NCBI GenBank assembly: GCA_963995505.1
Contig: OZ023184.1
Location: 4,898,001-4,962,000 of the forward strand
DNA: 64,000 nucleotides
Reading direction: 5' to 3'
Source: Hypericum androsaemum
Lineage: Eukaryota; Streptophyta; Magnoliopsida; Malpighiales; Hypericaceae
Shown: in pieces, positions 43,326-55,400 of the stretch
Layout of the letters: each line of letters opens with the position of its first letter
Position numbering within the stretch: the stretch's first letter is position 1
Program-made: the position numbers and the translations under genes
Notes under the pieces: model-generated
What the model saw: only the letters and a program-made list of their open reading frames with translations
What the model was told of the DNA's origin: nothing
Database searches by the model: none

Positions 43326-44006
43326 TTAATTATGTAAATCGAAGTCGCACTTGCTCCCGATCCCACTACTGGCGCCGCTGGTACCGTCCACCGGAATCTT
43401 GAACCCGCAAGTGATCCTGGGGTTGAACTTCCCGGTCTTGAACTTACCAACCTTAAACCTAATCTTCAGGTACAGCTTCACGTCGATATCGTACGATCCG
43501 GCCGCCTTCTCCTTGTCGAACTCGGTCAACGCCTTGTTGCTCAGAGTCACTTGTTGCCCCTGGAACGACAGGGACAAGACGCTGGTGTTCTTGTGTCCCT
43601 GGTAGAACGGGTCCAGAAAGTCAACGGCCAAGCGCTGGCCCTCGTAGATGGCCCGCGCCTCGAGCTTGTCGTAGTATATGCCTATCTTCTTGTTAGGGTT
43701 TCGGACGGAGATGTTCAGGGCGAGGTTGTAGTTTAGGGTGTTGTTGGAGGTGAGGTTGAACTCGGTGAGGGTGGCGTCGGTGACGTGGAACTTCACCTTG
43801 TGGGGGTGGACGATCAGCCAGAACACGAGGATGGCTGCTCCGATGATGATCGCGAGCGAGACGATGAGCTTGAGGAGGAGGGAGAAGAGGCAGCCGCAGC
43901 AGCCGCAACCACCGCCCCGTCCCGGGCGGTGGTAGTGCTGCTGCGGTGGAGGGATGGATGGGCCGTAGAAGGCCCCGTTTAAGGGGGCTGATTGCTTGTC
44001 TGCCAT
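43326..44006 (-). CDS. NHL3: NHL3-like NDR1/HIN1-like membrane protein (226 aa)
   Basis: One exon, minus strand. The start chosen is the ATG at 44006 (MADKQSAPLNGAFYGPSIPP); the longer open frame to 44012 begins with TTG. The N-terminus resembles NHL3 (LNGAYYGPSIPPP). A Cys cluster (CGCCGC, residues 34-39) precedes the membrane segment at about 41-66. The LEA_2 domain carries NPNKKIGIYYDKLEARAIYE, FYQGHK and IRFKVGKFK. NHL3-type proteins are plasma-membrane, pathogen-responsive relatives of NDR1. Sequons at N84, N88 and N98 could be glycosylated on the apoplastic side. It shares orientation and family with loci at 50.1 and 57 kb. A TATA box about 100 bp upstream supports the start. Confidence 0.92.
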   Translation of the reverse strand: MADKQSAPLNGAFYGPSIPPPQQHYHRPGRGGGCGCCGCLFSLLLKLIVSLAIIIGAAILVFWLIVHPHKVKFHVTDATLTEFNLTSNNTLNYNLALNISVRNPNKKIGIYYDKLEARAIYEGQRLAVDFLDPFYQGHKNTSVLSLSFQGQQVTLSNKALTEFDKEKAAGSYDIDVKLYLKIRFKVGKFKTGKFNPRITCGFKIPVDGTSGASSGIGSKCDFDLHN

Positions 44007-44103
44007 GATCAAGGTGAGGAGGAGATGGTCAAGTTTTGGTTTATAATGTGATGGGAAGAGGATTGGTGAAGAAGTTGTTTTGTTGGAGGTGGATTAGTGA
44101 GAA

Positions 44104-44114
44104 GTATATATAAA
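44104..44114 (-). promoter_or_regulatory. TATA box of the NHL3-like gene
   Basis: The minus strand reads CCTTTATATATAC about 100 bp upstream of the ATG. No other motif is asserted. Confidence 0.55.
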
Positions 44115-44954
44115 GGGTTTGGAGGAGGCGAGGCGACAGGACACGGTTTCAAATTTGACGCGCTTGCGGGTGGGAAAGAAATGATCGAAGAAAGTGTTCG
44201 CGGCTGTATTTATTTAATCGTCGGGAAGTTTTTTTAAATTTATTTTTAATCATGAGGAAGTATTTATCAGTTAGAGTCGTGGAATTGAGATACTACTCAT
44301 ACTCCTAGGGGAAGTATTAGTAGATAAATTTTCACAATAGACGGAAACTTGACAGATCGTAAACTTCTTTTTCTATAAAAAACACAATGATGATATCTTA
44401 TGAATAAACATCTTTTATATTTGCCATACTTGAAATCAAAATTTTTAAAATGAATTAAATTTTAGACCAATTCTTAAAATTTTAGTTTAATACATTGTAG
44501 TTTTACTTGTTCTAGGTTTGTTATAAACAAGGTTTATAAAAGTCCATCATTTGGCGACAAAATTTCTTTAATTCGGAATTTTGGTATTAATTTTTTCGAT
44601 GTTCGAGTTTGTTTCATTTTAAACTTAAATTTATTAGATTTTTTGTTTCAATGAGTGCTCGTATCAATTGCAGAGCCACGTTTTTTGTAGGTTGGCAAAG
44701 TCTTCACACACAAAATCATTATATTAAATTTTGCACCAAATTGTTTTACATGTATGTAACAAAAAAAAAATTGAAATTGACCACACAAAATGTTTGATAA
44801 CCCAAGATTTCATAACAAAATGTTTGGCCATTTCATCTTTTCGAATATCAAGTAGTTTTGACTAAAACAATTGAGTATTGAGCTTGTATATATTATGTAC
44901 TAATGGATTCAAAACTCGGTCAAGTTTTTTTTCTCTTTTGCACATAGTTGTGCA
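44115..44954. other. intergenic
   Basis: No gene is supported. Confidence 0.4.
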
Positions 44955-44963
44955 ATTGTTTTA

Positions 44964-45960
44964 AGACAAATTACGCTCACGTTTTTATAGTTTGATTTTC
45001 TTCTCTCTCGGGTCCCTACGTTTCTAAAATCTATTTTGTCATCCCATGTGTTTAGATTTAGAAACTCTCGGATCCCTCGATGATGTCATCGATCTTTTTT
45101 ATTTTTTGTATAGAAAATGACGGATATACTCTTAAAGAAAAAAAAAACTCAATGACACCATCTTCATCATCGTCATCATCTCATTTTCACAACCTTCTTC
45201 TTCTACCTCTCCCTCTTCCTCCACCAGAACCCCCTTGAACTCCGGGTCCGCGCCTCCCCCCTCGTTCTCCAAATTCGGGTCTCGCATCTCACTGATCCCA
45301 AACCCCGACGGTTTCCCCTTTCCCGCTCCTCGTCGTTCTTCCTCTTCTGCTTCTTCATAGCCATCGTTGTTTACACCGAAGCAAAAGCAGCACCAGTTGG
45401 GTCAGCTGCTTACTGGGCCCCGCGGCGAGGTCTGATTTAACAAAACTCCAATCACAGCTGCCTCAACTGTCGTTCATCATTTTTGATTAGAACCTCAATC
45501 GAGCCCACACCGATTAGAAACTCTCTGGCATTTTTGTCTTCACCTCCGACAGCCCGACTCTCATGAAAACCCCGAACTCCGACCCAACCCCAAGAACAAC
45601 ACTAAGGTTGAGGTTATCTCTAGCTGGGTTTCTTGATACAACCCCGACTCTGCAACGCGGTGAACAGGGAAAAACCGCGGTGAACAGGGAAAAACGACGT
45701 TGAGGTTGTCTGTAGCTGGGTTTCTTGATTTTGCTTGGTTTCGGGCATGGGAAGAAGAAGGGGGAAGCATGGAGGAAATTTTTTATTTTTTTATTTAAGA
45801 GTATTTTGGTCATTTCCATGGCAAAAAATGAAAGATGACGTCAGCGAGAGACCCGAGAGTATCTAAAACCAAACACAGGAGACGGCAAAATAGATTTCAG
45901 AAATCTAGGGACCCGAAAAGAAGAGAAACCAAACTACAGGGACATGAGCGTAATTTACCC
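44964..45960. mobile_element. MULE-type non-autonomous element (997 bp)
   Basis: The left end AGACAAATTACGCTCACG and the right end CATGAGCGTAATTTACCC are inverted repeats, with TIR similarity continuing about 110 bp (TCTCGGGTCCCTACG / AGGGACCCGAAAAG). The flanks are perfect 9-bp TSDs, ATTGTTTTA (44955-44963 and 45961-45969). The interior is CT-rich with GAACTCCGGGTCCGCG and repeated CGGTGAACAGGGAAAAAC. No transposase is present. It is related in its ends to 33620-34815. Confidence 0.85.
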
Positions 45961-46327
45961 ATTGTTTTATTAGTAAAATCTTTATTCCTAAAAACATTGA
46001 GTACTGTTGATGATATAATTCCACGGAAATAACGAATTTGAAAATTTCGGTCACCAGCCAATTACAAACTTCTAATCACGCGTGATAAATGAAGATGTAT
46101 AATTAAGGTGAATTAAGGTGAATTGAAAAGTAAATTAATTGGCTGTTACGTTTTATGTCGCGGGAGTACCTGGAAGCTTCCTATGTGAAACGTAAGTTGC
46201 TGAATTATGTTACCTGTTCCGTTGATTTATGATGCTACTGCTTGCTTTTCACACATGGATAAGAAATGTCAATTTCAGGGACGGATTTGGTGGGACTGGG
46301 CTAGTCTCCATTCATGGGGACTAACCC

Positions 46328-46452
46328 AAACTAATATCATTACACATACAAATTAATATCACTTTACATGCAAACAAATATCACTTTACATATAAACCAG
46401 CTTCATGCAAACTAATATCACTTTATATGCAAACCAATATCACCTGATATGA
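46328..46452. repeat. 22-bp minisatellite
   Basis: Units of the form AAACTAATATCACTTTACATGC start at 46328, 46350, 46372, 46409 and 46431, with one partial unit at 46394-46408. They sit within a region bounded by TAGTCTCCA...GGGGAC motifs that may be an old transposon. Confidence 0.8.
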
Positions 46453-48048
46453 CATTAACCATCAAATTTGAAGACAATCAAATTTGATGGCCAAATGTAG
46501 TCTCCACTTGGGGACAAATTTTATTTAGTTCCTATTCAATCCGGTCTCCAATTTTTAATGATTGGATTTTTTAAGTTTGTTCGGACTCTAGTGCATTTCT
46601 TTTATCTGTTTATGGTAAAAAAAAATAAGAACCTTGAAAAATACTCTCTGTTGATGGTTATAGACTTATAGTTGGATATTATATTATCTTTCTTAATTTT
46701 CCCAGGATCGAAAAATTCTACATGTTGTAGTTTGGTTTTAATTAACATTTTTACATCAATTAATATATAAATATTAACTAAGCCGACTAATCCATATTTG
46801 AACAAGTTATAATCTTTGAATGACAAAAAAAATTCAACAAGTATTTTGCAGAATTTTTAATGACTCCAACTCTAAATCTCTTATTTAAATTATAAAAATT
46901 ATTTTATCGACTGATCTAGGTGTGTTCATTATAGAAAAACATATGTATTACCCTGTCAATTGGAAGTGTATATATATATTTTTTAGGGAAGAATTAAAAG
47001 TAGATAGAAACTCCTTTTTGAACACTATGATAATTAGAAACGCGTAAGGAAGGACATCGGTTTCAATTTCCATGTTCTGACGTATATTTCAGACTTGGTA
47101 ATTTGGCTAGCGCAACCGTGTTCCAAAAATATACGCATCGGTCCACTTTACGTATTGAAATTTTCTGTAGAAAAGTCTGAAATTAGAGGCTATTTTAACA
47201 TTTTTTTAAGCTCAGAACCAGTAGGCTTAGATGACTAAATCAAAGTATATTGACTTCGTCAACATTGAGAGTTGTTATTATACTTGGGCTTTTGCCTTGG
47301 TATTTTCCAAGGCCCGGGATTCTAAAAAACGTAGGTCGCTCCGGTGAAAACAAAACCCAATAATATGTTTTAGAATAGTGGCCACACAACTTAAAGAAAT
47401 TGCGGCCCAGATACAAGTTCAAGAATTATATTTCTTGGGGTCGAAGCCCAATACTCTTTTTTAACCCTCCCTTGTTAATAAGGAAAATCTTTTCTAATTT
47501 AACACGAATTGAGATTATTAACAGACCCAAAATTTGAAATTTAACTGGTTTGAAATTTTTTTCATATCTAACCCAAAAATGTTAGGATAATAATGACCAC
47601 ACGAGATTAACTCGATCTGATACTATGTTATAATTTATGTATCCAACTCAAAACATTAAAACAATGAATAGATGAATTTTTTACAATTATAAACAAATTC
47701 AACACCTTTCTAGCTTAGTGGAGACCTTTGAGAAAAGTTAATACAAATGATTAACCGAATTCATTGGACGCCAACCCTGTGAAACAAACTCTTCACTTTT
47801 TTCACAGGTGGCTACTAATAAATTGATGTGCTCAAATTCACAAGTGGTCATTGCTAAACATAGTTTGAGATGTGTCACGCCATACTTGTAAAGAACGGTA
47901 GACAATGATACATTATCCTTGTCCAGAAATTGATGTTGCAAATGGAACAGCTTCTTCTATTAGGCATGTGTCCGGTGGCTATACGTTGAGACTAAACTAA
48001 GTAGTATAGATGATAAGAGAGGGTCCCATCGACCACGCCATTATTAGC

Positions 48049-48073
48049 AGAGAGAGAGAGAGAGAGAGAGAGA
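48049..48073. repeat. (AG)12 microsatellite
   Basis: A pure AG run; nothing further can be said. Confidence 0.95.
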
Positions 48074-50140
48074 CGGCATTGGAAGAAAAGGACCACCACC
48101 ACTTGCTAGCTAAAAACCAAGTGAGACATTTTTTTTTTGGTCGAGTACCATGTGAGACATTAACCCCTCGCAAAACGGCAATTTATGAACACCAATCACC
48201 TGCCAAAAAGCATTTGATGATTTTTTTTGATAGGTTGAATTCTATTGATAATACAGTATGTACAACATTCCTATATGGAGTGCCGACTTCATTCGTCAAA
48301 GGTCGCGGCCGTCAGTTTCATAAAAAATCTGATACAGTAAAACTCAATAGAAAAAATCGCACCAGAAAAAGAATACTGGATATACATAATTCAACACTCA
48401 AGGACCAATATATTCTAATTACAACCATGTTCAGATTTTCCGAGATAACCTTACCAAATGCAAGATAATTTCAGCAAATTTGACCACCCACTGTTAAAAT
48501 CAGCTTCCCAAAAGAGCATTTGATGAATTAAAAGAAGCTGTGGTTCAATTTTGTGAACTCAAATTTAGATTATACACACAACTTTTATATTAGTTGACAA
48601 GGTGGACATTATACAACTAAATTAAATATCCCTTTCGAAAAGCCACGCTTGTATTTTATATGCAAGCCACAATTTCACTTTTACATAATTATCCATGATG
48701 GCCAACAAGTATTTAAGTCAATTTTCGAGTTGTTTTATTTTAAGTAAATAATCTCGAGATTGAATAATTATTAACACAATAATATTAAATATTTGTTAAG
48801 TAAATTTTGTCAAAAATTTAAAATTTTAACCGATGTTCGGATAGAATTTTAGATGATGGGCCAACCCATCGAGGTTAGGTTTGTCCCATGTAGTAGCCGC
48901 TATGATGTATTTTTTTCCTTTACTTCTATTAGGTCATTGCTATGTGTATATATATAAATTTAATCCTAGAAAGTGTTTTATCTTTCCTCAAATTGTGTTG
49001 TCTTAGCTGTTTCCACATCTTTAGATGGTTCCTGGGAATGTTCCCTATTTTTTAATATAGGAGAAAAGATTCCCACTTTTTTTGTAAAATTTTAAAATAT
49101 TTGACATATATAAACAAAATCAACAGATTGCTAACGGAAATATTTGTCAAACATAATAAATAAAATAGTGATATAAAATAGTCATCAGACAAATAAATTA
49201 GCCTTGACTTAATTCTATTTCTCAGTCGGTAGGACAATCCATTAAAACAATTTTTTAAAATATCCTCTTAATTATTTTAAAATATATAACATAAAAATAC
49301 CAAAATCAAAATGAACTTACTCACCTCACCGGGACCCAATCTACTCCCAACTGTAGCTCGTGGTTGTTAAAACAAAACCCAGGTACAAAAAGAGCAAAGG
49401 TTCAAGTTCTGCTTCTCTACCGGTTCTTTCATGACCATTTTCAATTGGAGCTTTTAGTACATAGTACATACTGACCTAAAGTCCAAAAAGACTACCCATG
49501 TGAGTGGGACATATAATCTAGAAAAATACTCTAAAATAGAATTCGAAAATATTCAATACTGAATATTACAAATTTACTTAAAAAAACCACAAAAGACCAA
49601 TGAAATAAAAGTTAAAACTATACCAATCTCAACTTAAAAAAAGGGCCACATAATATATTTATTGTATGAAGTGATTGAGAGATCCAAGAACTTCAACAAA
49701 GTAACAATTGGAACTGAAAACCAAGCAACAATAATGAAATTGACTTCCTTTCAAAAAATAATGAAATTGACTTATTAAAACGAAATTGAAAAAAGAAAAA
49801 GAAAAAGACCTTCCGTGATGTAACTCCGTCTCCGTGTTTTCCGATCTTATATTTTATTTTATAATCCAACATTTATTTGAAGAAAAAAGGTACAAATTTA
49901 CACTTCCAATATCCAAGACCCGTTAATCTCACGAGATCATCCTCTCGTCTTATATCTACCGTATGATGCTGATATTAATAATAATAGTCACAGTAATTTA
50001 GAGAAAAGGGGCAACCTTATACAATATATTGCGATAAAATCAACAATTATACGAAAAAAAAGAAGAAAAAGCTTTTAACGGCGTCAACGGAAGCCGATCG
50101 TTTTTTTCTTTCTTTCTAACCTTGGTCTCCCTCCTTCCGT

Positions 50141-50770
50141 TCAGACACTAACACTGCACCTCTCGACAAACGAGTACTTGACGGCGTTATTCCCGACGAC
50201 GACCCCGGCGGCGCGGTTCCCGAACTCAATATTGGCGAGGCACTCCACGTACAGGTGGTACTTCCCGGAGACGAACGTCCCGACCTTGAACCTGACGCGG
50301 CCGTCGACCTTGATGGTGACGAGGACGGCGCCGGCGGCCTGGTCCTGGGAGAGGGCGATGGCGTTGTACGGCGCGACGGGGACGGAGTTACCGTAGAGGT
50401 AAGGGGACCAGACGTCGATCTCCTTGTGGCCCTGGTAGGTAGGCTGGATGATGGTGCGGAGGGTGATCTGCTGGCTCCGGTAGGAGGCGTAGACGTCAAG
50501 CTTGTCGTAGTAGACTCCGATCTTGTCGTTCGGGTTGCGGGACGAGAGGGTGACCTGGAAGACGGAGGAGAGGAGGTTCGGGGAGGAGACGCTGAAGTTG
50601 TACACGGTGGCGTCCTGGAGGATGAACCTTGGCTTCGAGGGCTGGAGTATGGCCCATATTATGAGGAACGTGACTAGAACGATTAAGGCGAAGATCATGA
50701 TTCCCGCGCAGATCTTCCGGAACCTCTTCCGAAACCTGCTCCCGTGGTGGTCGCACTCCTTTGCCGACAT
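50141..50770 (-). CDS. NHL12: NHL12-like NDR1/HIN1-like membrane protein (209 aa)
   Basis: One exon, minus strand; ATG at 50770 (MSAKECDHHGSRFRKRFRKI), stop at 50141. A basic cytosolic N-terminus precedes one membrane segment at about 22-43 (IMIFALIVLVTFLIIWAIL). Then come QPSKPRFILQDATVYNF, a LEA_2 domain with RNPNDKIGVYYDKLDVYASY and QITLRTIIQPTYQGHKE, and a C-terminus ending KYSFVERCSVSV. This layout, including the QDATVY and GNSVPVAP motifs, is that of the NHL12/NHL10 branch. Members sit in the plasma membrane and respond to pathogens, callose signalling or senescence. High GC against AT-rich flanks supports a real exon. The exact orthologue within the branch is uncertain. Confidence 0.93.
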   Translation of the reverse strand: MSAKECDHHGSRFRKRFRKICAGIMIFALIVLVTFLIIWAILQPSKPRFILQDATVYNFSVSSPNLLSSVFQVTLSSRNPNDKIGVYYDKLDVYASYRSQQITLRTIIQPTYQGHKEIDVWSPYLYGNSVPVAPYNAIALSQDQAAGAVLVTIKVDGRVRFKVGTFVSGKYHLYVECLANIEFGNRAAGVVVGNNAVKYSFVERCSVSV

Positions 50771-50940
50771 TGAGACGAATACTCCGTTTGATTTGTTGGA
50801 GAATTTGGATTGGAGAGGATAGAGGACTTTTGTGTTGGAAGAAGAGGGGAATGGGTCTATTTGGTTTTTGGGTGTGGGGGAGATTGGTTTTATGAGGTGG
50901 TGCCTAGCTGCCTTTTCATTTTCTTAAGTAGATTTTATTT

Positions 50941-50951
50941 CGATATATAAA
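50941..50951 (-). promoter_or_regulatory. possible TATA box of the NHL12-like gene
   Basis: The minus strand reads GATTTTATATATCG about 175 bp upstream of the ATG. The distance is rather long; weak support. Confidence 0.35.
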
Positions 50952-51673
50952 ATCGAGGTTATATTCGTAATCTTAGTAAAATTTTACTAAAGTAAAATTC
51001 GGTTGAAAATTTTCAATAGAGAAAGAAGTTCCAATGTATTACTGTTGAAGCTATTTATCATCGGAATGCACCCGAATTCAAACCCCCAGATTTTCTCGGG
51101 GACAATTTTATTTCAATGTTATAATACTGGAAGTGGGTAGTGGAGGTATGGATTAGTCAGCTAATTCAATTAATTCATGCACACTGGCCAAGGGTTTATC
51201 AAAGTCATTTTGGTGTTAACCTGTCGAGATTGAATAATCCGGAGTAGCGATCGAACAAAATTAACTTTTCTAAATAGCCATTGCATTTTATTTATATATT
51301 TTAATTCCAACTATGATTAAATGAATTTAATTATTTCTCCTCATAACAAATTCGGAACTTGTATTTTACTTATTATGAAATGATGATCGTGCAAGTTAGT
51401 TGAGCTTTTAGATTAGTCATGAAAGTTTTCACATCTATGACCCCTCAGAACTCAGAAGAAAGTGTCGATGTCGATAATTAATTACTTTAGAATTAATCAT
51501 TATTCGTAAAAGTATCGACCCGAGAACATAAACAAGGTTTTTTTTAATCATTTGTGGGATATTTAGCAAGTCTTTTCGTTTACTCATTGCATTTGACGAA
51601 TTAATTAATGCTAGTTGTATTTAGTTAAGTTATTAATGTTGAGGATCACCCTCGGATTCTAATTAAGTATGGG

Positions 51674-52447
51674 AGGTTTTGGATTGAGTGAGGACAACAT
51701 AAAAGTCGTCCCTACAGAGGGAATTTCGTTTGGACCATCAGATTTCATTAAAAATCGTGTCTAAAAATTTGACATTCATAAAAAAATGTGTCTATAACTA
51801 AAATCACTTGATCCATTTCAGTGAGACAGTTCCCCACTGAATCCAACCCCGTACTTGAGCGTCCCTAACGGATTTGTTAGTGTATATCTCAAACACAGTG
51901 GGTTTCATTTAAGTCTTCTTGAAGATTGCAATATGAGAAATTATTCTCGTTGACTATACCATGCCCAATGCAACATGCACCAATATATACAAGTTATATG
52001 TGTATAAAAGTAATTATTGTAAGTGATAAGGATATTATTTAGGATTTACTACTTTTATCATGCACCAATCTAACTGGGAAAAAATATTCACAATAGGAGC
52101 GTTTCACAACATGTCGAACAAGTTGTTTCGATAACTTGTGGTTTGACGTTTTTTGGCCTAATACTTTTGTTTTGTCTATTTTAATTACAATTTTTTCAAT
52201 GTTTCACTTTCAGTACTTTTTGGTCACTATAAATGTGAATTTGAGAAATTCGGTCACGAAAAAGGACAACACTTCTTACATGGTAATCGGGGTTGGATTG
52301 AGTGGGAACAAGGCTTGTCCCCACTGAAATAGATCAAGGTTTTTTATGACTGTCAGATCTGTAGACACGATTTTTAATAAAATCTGATGGTCCAAACGAA
52401 ATCCCCCGTAGGGACAACTTTTATGTTGTCCCCACTCAATCCAAAAC
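51674..52447. mobile_element. inverted-repeat DNA element with long arms (about 770 bp)
   Basis: GGTTTTGGATTGAGTGAGGA at the left is mirrored by CCCCACTCAATCCAAAACC at the right. The two arms stay similar for about 180 bp, with TTTCGTTTGGACCATCAGAT, AAAAATCGTGTCTA and CCACTGAATCCAACCCC against their complements. The interior has no transposase. I could not fix a target-site duplication, so the superfamily is open; a MULE-like element is one option. Confidence 0.7.
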
Positions 52448-55400
52448 CATGGTACTCAGGTCAAAAAAATAGTAGACTTTCTCTTTTCAATTATGGAATT
52501 TTCAATTCCTTTTCTAATAGAGTATAATATTACTGGATTACACGGGGAAATAATGGGAACTAGCATGATTAATTAATTTCAACCCAGATCATCATTATCA
52601 ATTAAAAGCGTAAAGACCGTTATCTTCCACAAATCATAACAATTAATTTTGATGATCAAGATTTAATGATTTGATCAAAGACAAATGCAGTTCTAAATTG
52701 TCTATTTTGTATGCACCAATTTGCAATCATGTACTACCTATGAAAGGCGTTGATAATGTCAACAAACATATGGTCGGTACTTCTACCAAATTAGTCACTG
52801 TTTCCCAATAGGTCCGAGACACATCAATCTCTTTCTGGTTTCCCACTATTTAGAATTCTCCTCAAAGAGAACTCTGATGAAACCACGCAAAACTGTAATA
52901 ATTCTAACACCTAATCTTGTTTTAGGCCCCCAACTTTACTAATTAGTGGTGGAACTAGGCACTGTTTTGTCCGTGTAGAGTCATTGAAAATGAACGTGGC
53001 TGCCTTGATTACTATGGCATAGTATCACTAAGCATTTGGATATCAAAGCTAAACAATAATATAAGCTATCTAAAGTATTTTTTAAAATTATACACGATCT
53101 AGTTACTCCAAAATCCCAAAAGACAAATTCTAAAAATAAAATTCAATAGTAATTTGTGTACTATCTTTTATAATTTAATATCCGATCTAATTTAAATTAT
53201 TCGGTTTACAGAAGATGATGATAATCAACGGACACGTAACAAGGGGGAGGAGAAATAAAAAAGAGACAAGGGCCCACCTATATCGTGAGATGGACGTCTC
53301 CCAGCTCATCCAACCCGAGCTTTTCTTTTGGGTGGGGTAGCTATTAGAATATACACTGCCAGAGGCCTAACGAAACGCACCGGATTATCTTCGAAAGAAA
53401 ATAAAACGCAACATGAACTGACCACCGTTATTTATGAGTAGGCAATCAACTATTTTTCAGTTTTTAACGCTTAAAAAACTGGAAAACTTTTTTCATCTGT
53501 ATGACCATCTGAAATGATATTTACTTACTGCTGGGTCATTTTTATTGAAATTATTTCAAACTTTTTTTTGGTAGGTTGAAATTATTTCAATTAGGCTCGG
53601 ATGATCAAAATAATGATATAGAGTATGGTTGGTAAAGGTTAAGAAGCAGAAAGAACAAATAAAGTGGAAGTATTATTATCATAATCAGAAAGAAGAAATC
53701 CTTTCTCTATCTAATTTCTCAGTCTCCACTACGATAACAACTTCCAAAAATCGACATTCCACCAACCCGTTGAATTTTTTTCCAAAATCCGCAGCCCATT
53801 ATTTTTTTTCTAAACTACCCGATATCCGGATAATATTATCTCGACTTAGATTCTAATCGAATAGTACTTTTGAAATATGACAAAATCTTAAAATATTTTC
53901 ATAAATATTTAATATTGATACATTTTTAAATACTCAAACTCGATAATTAAATTGTAACTAACGCCCTATCTTCTTGTTCCACGACCCCTTATTTTGACTA
54001 CCTATTGCTTGCTTGTGACTCTAAATTGCCTTATTTTCCACCGACAACTCCGAATTGAACAATAATAGAGAATTGCATCACACTCAAAGTTCAGTCCACA
54101 TCATCTCAAGCTAATCAAATCCCTCAAATTCAAAATTGAAGAGAATAAATAATAATTGTTGGGTGGAAATTTCAAAATTCACTCACGTGAACCAAAATTT
54201 ATTTCTTGGTACGATTTTCTTTAACATCAAAATTCATAATCTAATATTATCCGACTCAAACTTAGACTAATAGTAATTACTAAATAAATATCTAGAATAT
54301 CAAAGATAGTTCACTTACCCTTTAACGTCTTCAACGAGCTTGAAAAAATAAAAATAATATCCTTTCAACAAAGCGGTCATGAAAAAGGACAAATTTGTCA
54401 ACAAATTATAATGCTCTGATTGTTGGCCAATTAATTATATAACTTGCCCAACCTTATTGCTTCTGCCTCGCTATTAGTGTTAGAATCTTGTCAACGTGAT
54501 ATCTGACAGTAGCATCAAGATATACAATACAATGAAAAATAGCACACAAATATATAAAAAAGAATCTGAAAAAATAAAATATCCTCAACAATTTTCCCTA
54601 AAGAAACTAAAATTATAGAGAGAAGTACTTTCGATTATCTCAATTGCATCTTTTTTTTTAATAAAAAATTTGAACCAAAAATTTCATTAAAAAAATTAAA
54701 ATATTTATCACTCAGACCAATTCCGAAACAAAACTATTTTTCATCATGATTACCATAGATCTCCCTAAAATTATCAACACCTTTGTTAAACTATATGAAT
54801 TTTGGCTTCCCACAAGGTTTCCGATCTACAATGTAGCCGGCAGATTCTTACAAAAAGAAACACGAAAAGGTGGGTATAAAATGAAACAAAAGAAAGAAGC
54901 CAAGGATATCCCCTACCCAACTCCCATAAGCCACCCAATTTTAACTTACTTGGGCACTTTAGGGATGTTCAGAATTTAGAATATCCAATAAAGGCTTTAC
55001 TTTCTAGGCACTGACATTTAGGTTGATTCTTTATCCCCCTGCCATTGCACTGTTAAAAGTCCCTACAAAGAAATCTTCTTTGAACCTCTAAAAATATTCT
55101 CTTTTTTTCTTCTTCTCTAATTTTGAACTTTTTCTATGTTCTATGGTCCATGAATTGCACTTTATTTGGCTGTTAGCAATAATTGGGATTAGTTCGTGGA
55201 ATTCACGCGCTTATTTACAGGACGACTACAAGGACCCCTTGATTTTTTTAAGGTTAAAATCGAGATAGTTATAACAACGACAAAAAAATGTTATGAACTT
55301 TTAACATAACTGTATTAATATTGTTCAATATATATTCTGGTTGAAACCAACGATTTTTTAAATATTTATTTGACCGATTAATTTATGTTAGAGCGAATAG

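Larger units (their letters stand above)
45970..50140. other. intergenic between NHL loci
   Basis: No gene is supported. It holds the 22-bp minisatellite at 46328-46452 and a GA microsatellite at 48049-48073. Open frames such as 48010-48468 have no domain and begin inside or next to the GA run. Confidence 0.45.

Noticed and set aside
44007..44012. two extra N-terminal codons of the NHL3-like gene
   Set aside because: The longer frame starts with TTG; the ATG at 44006 gives the NHL3-like MAD... start.
48010..48468. 152-codon open frame
   Set aside because: It starts in a GA microsatellite region (RERERER), with no domain and poor coding composition.
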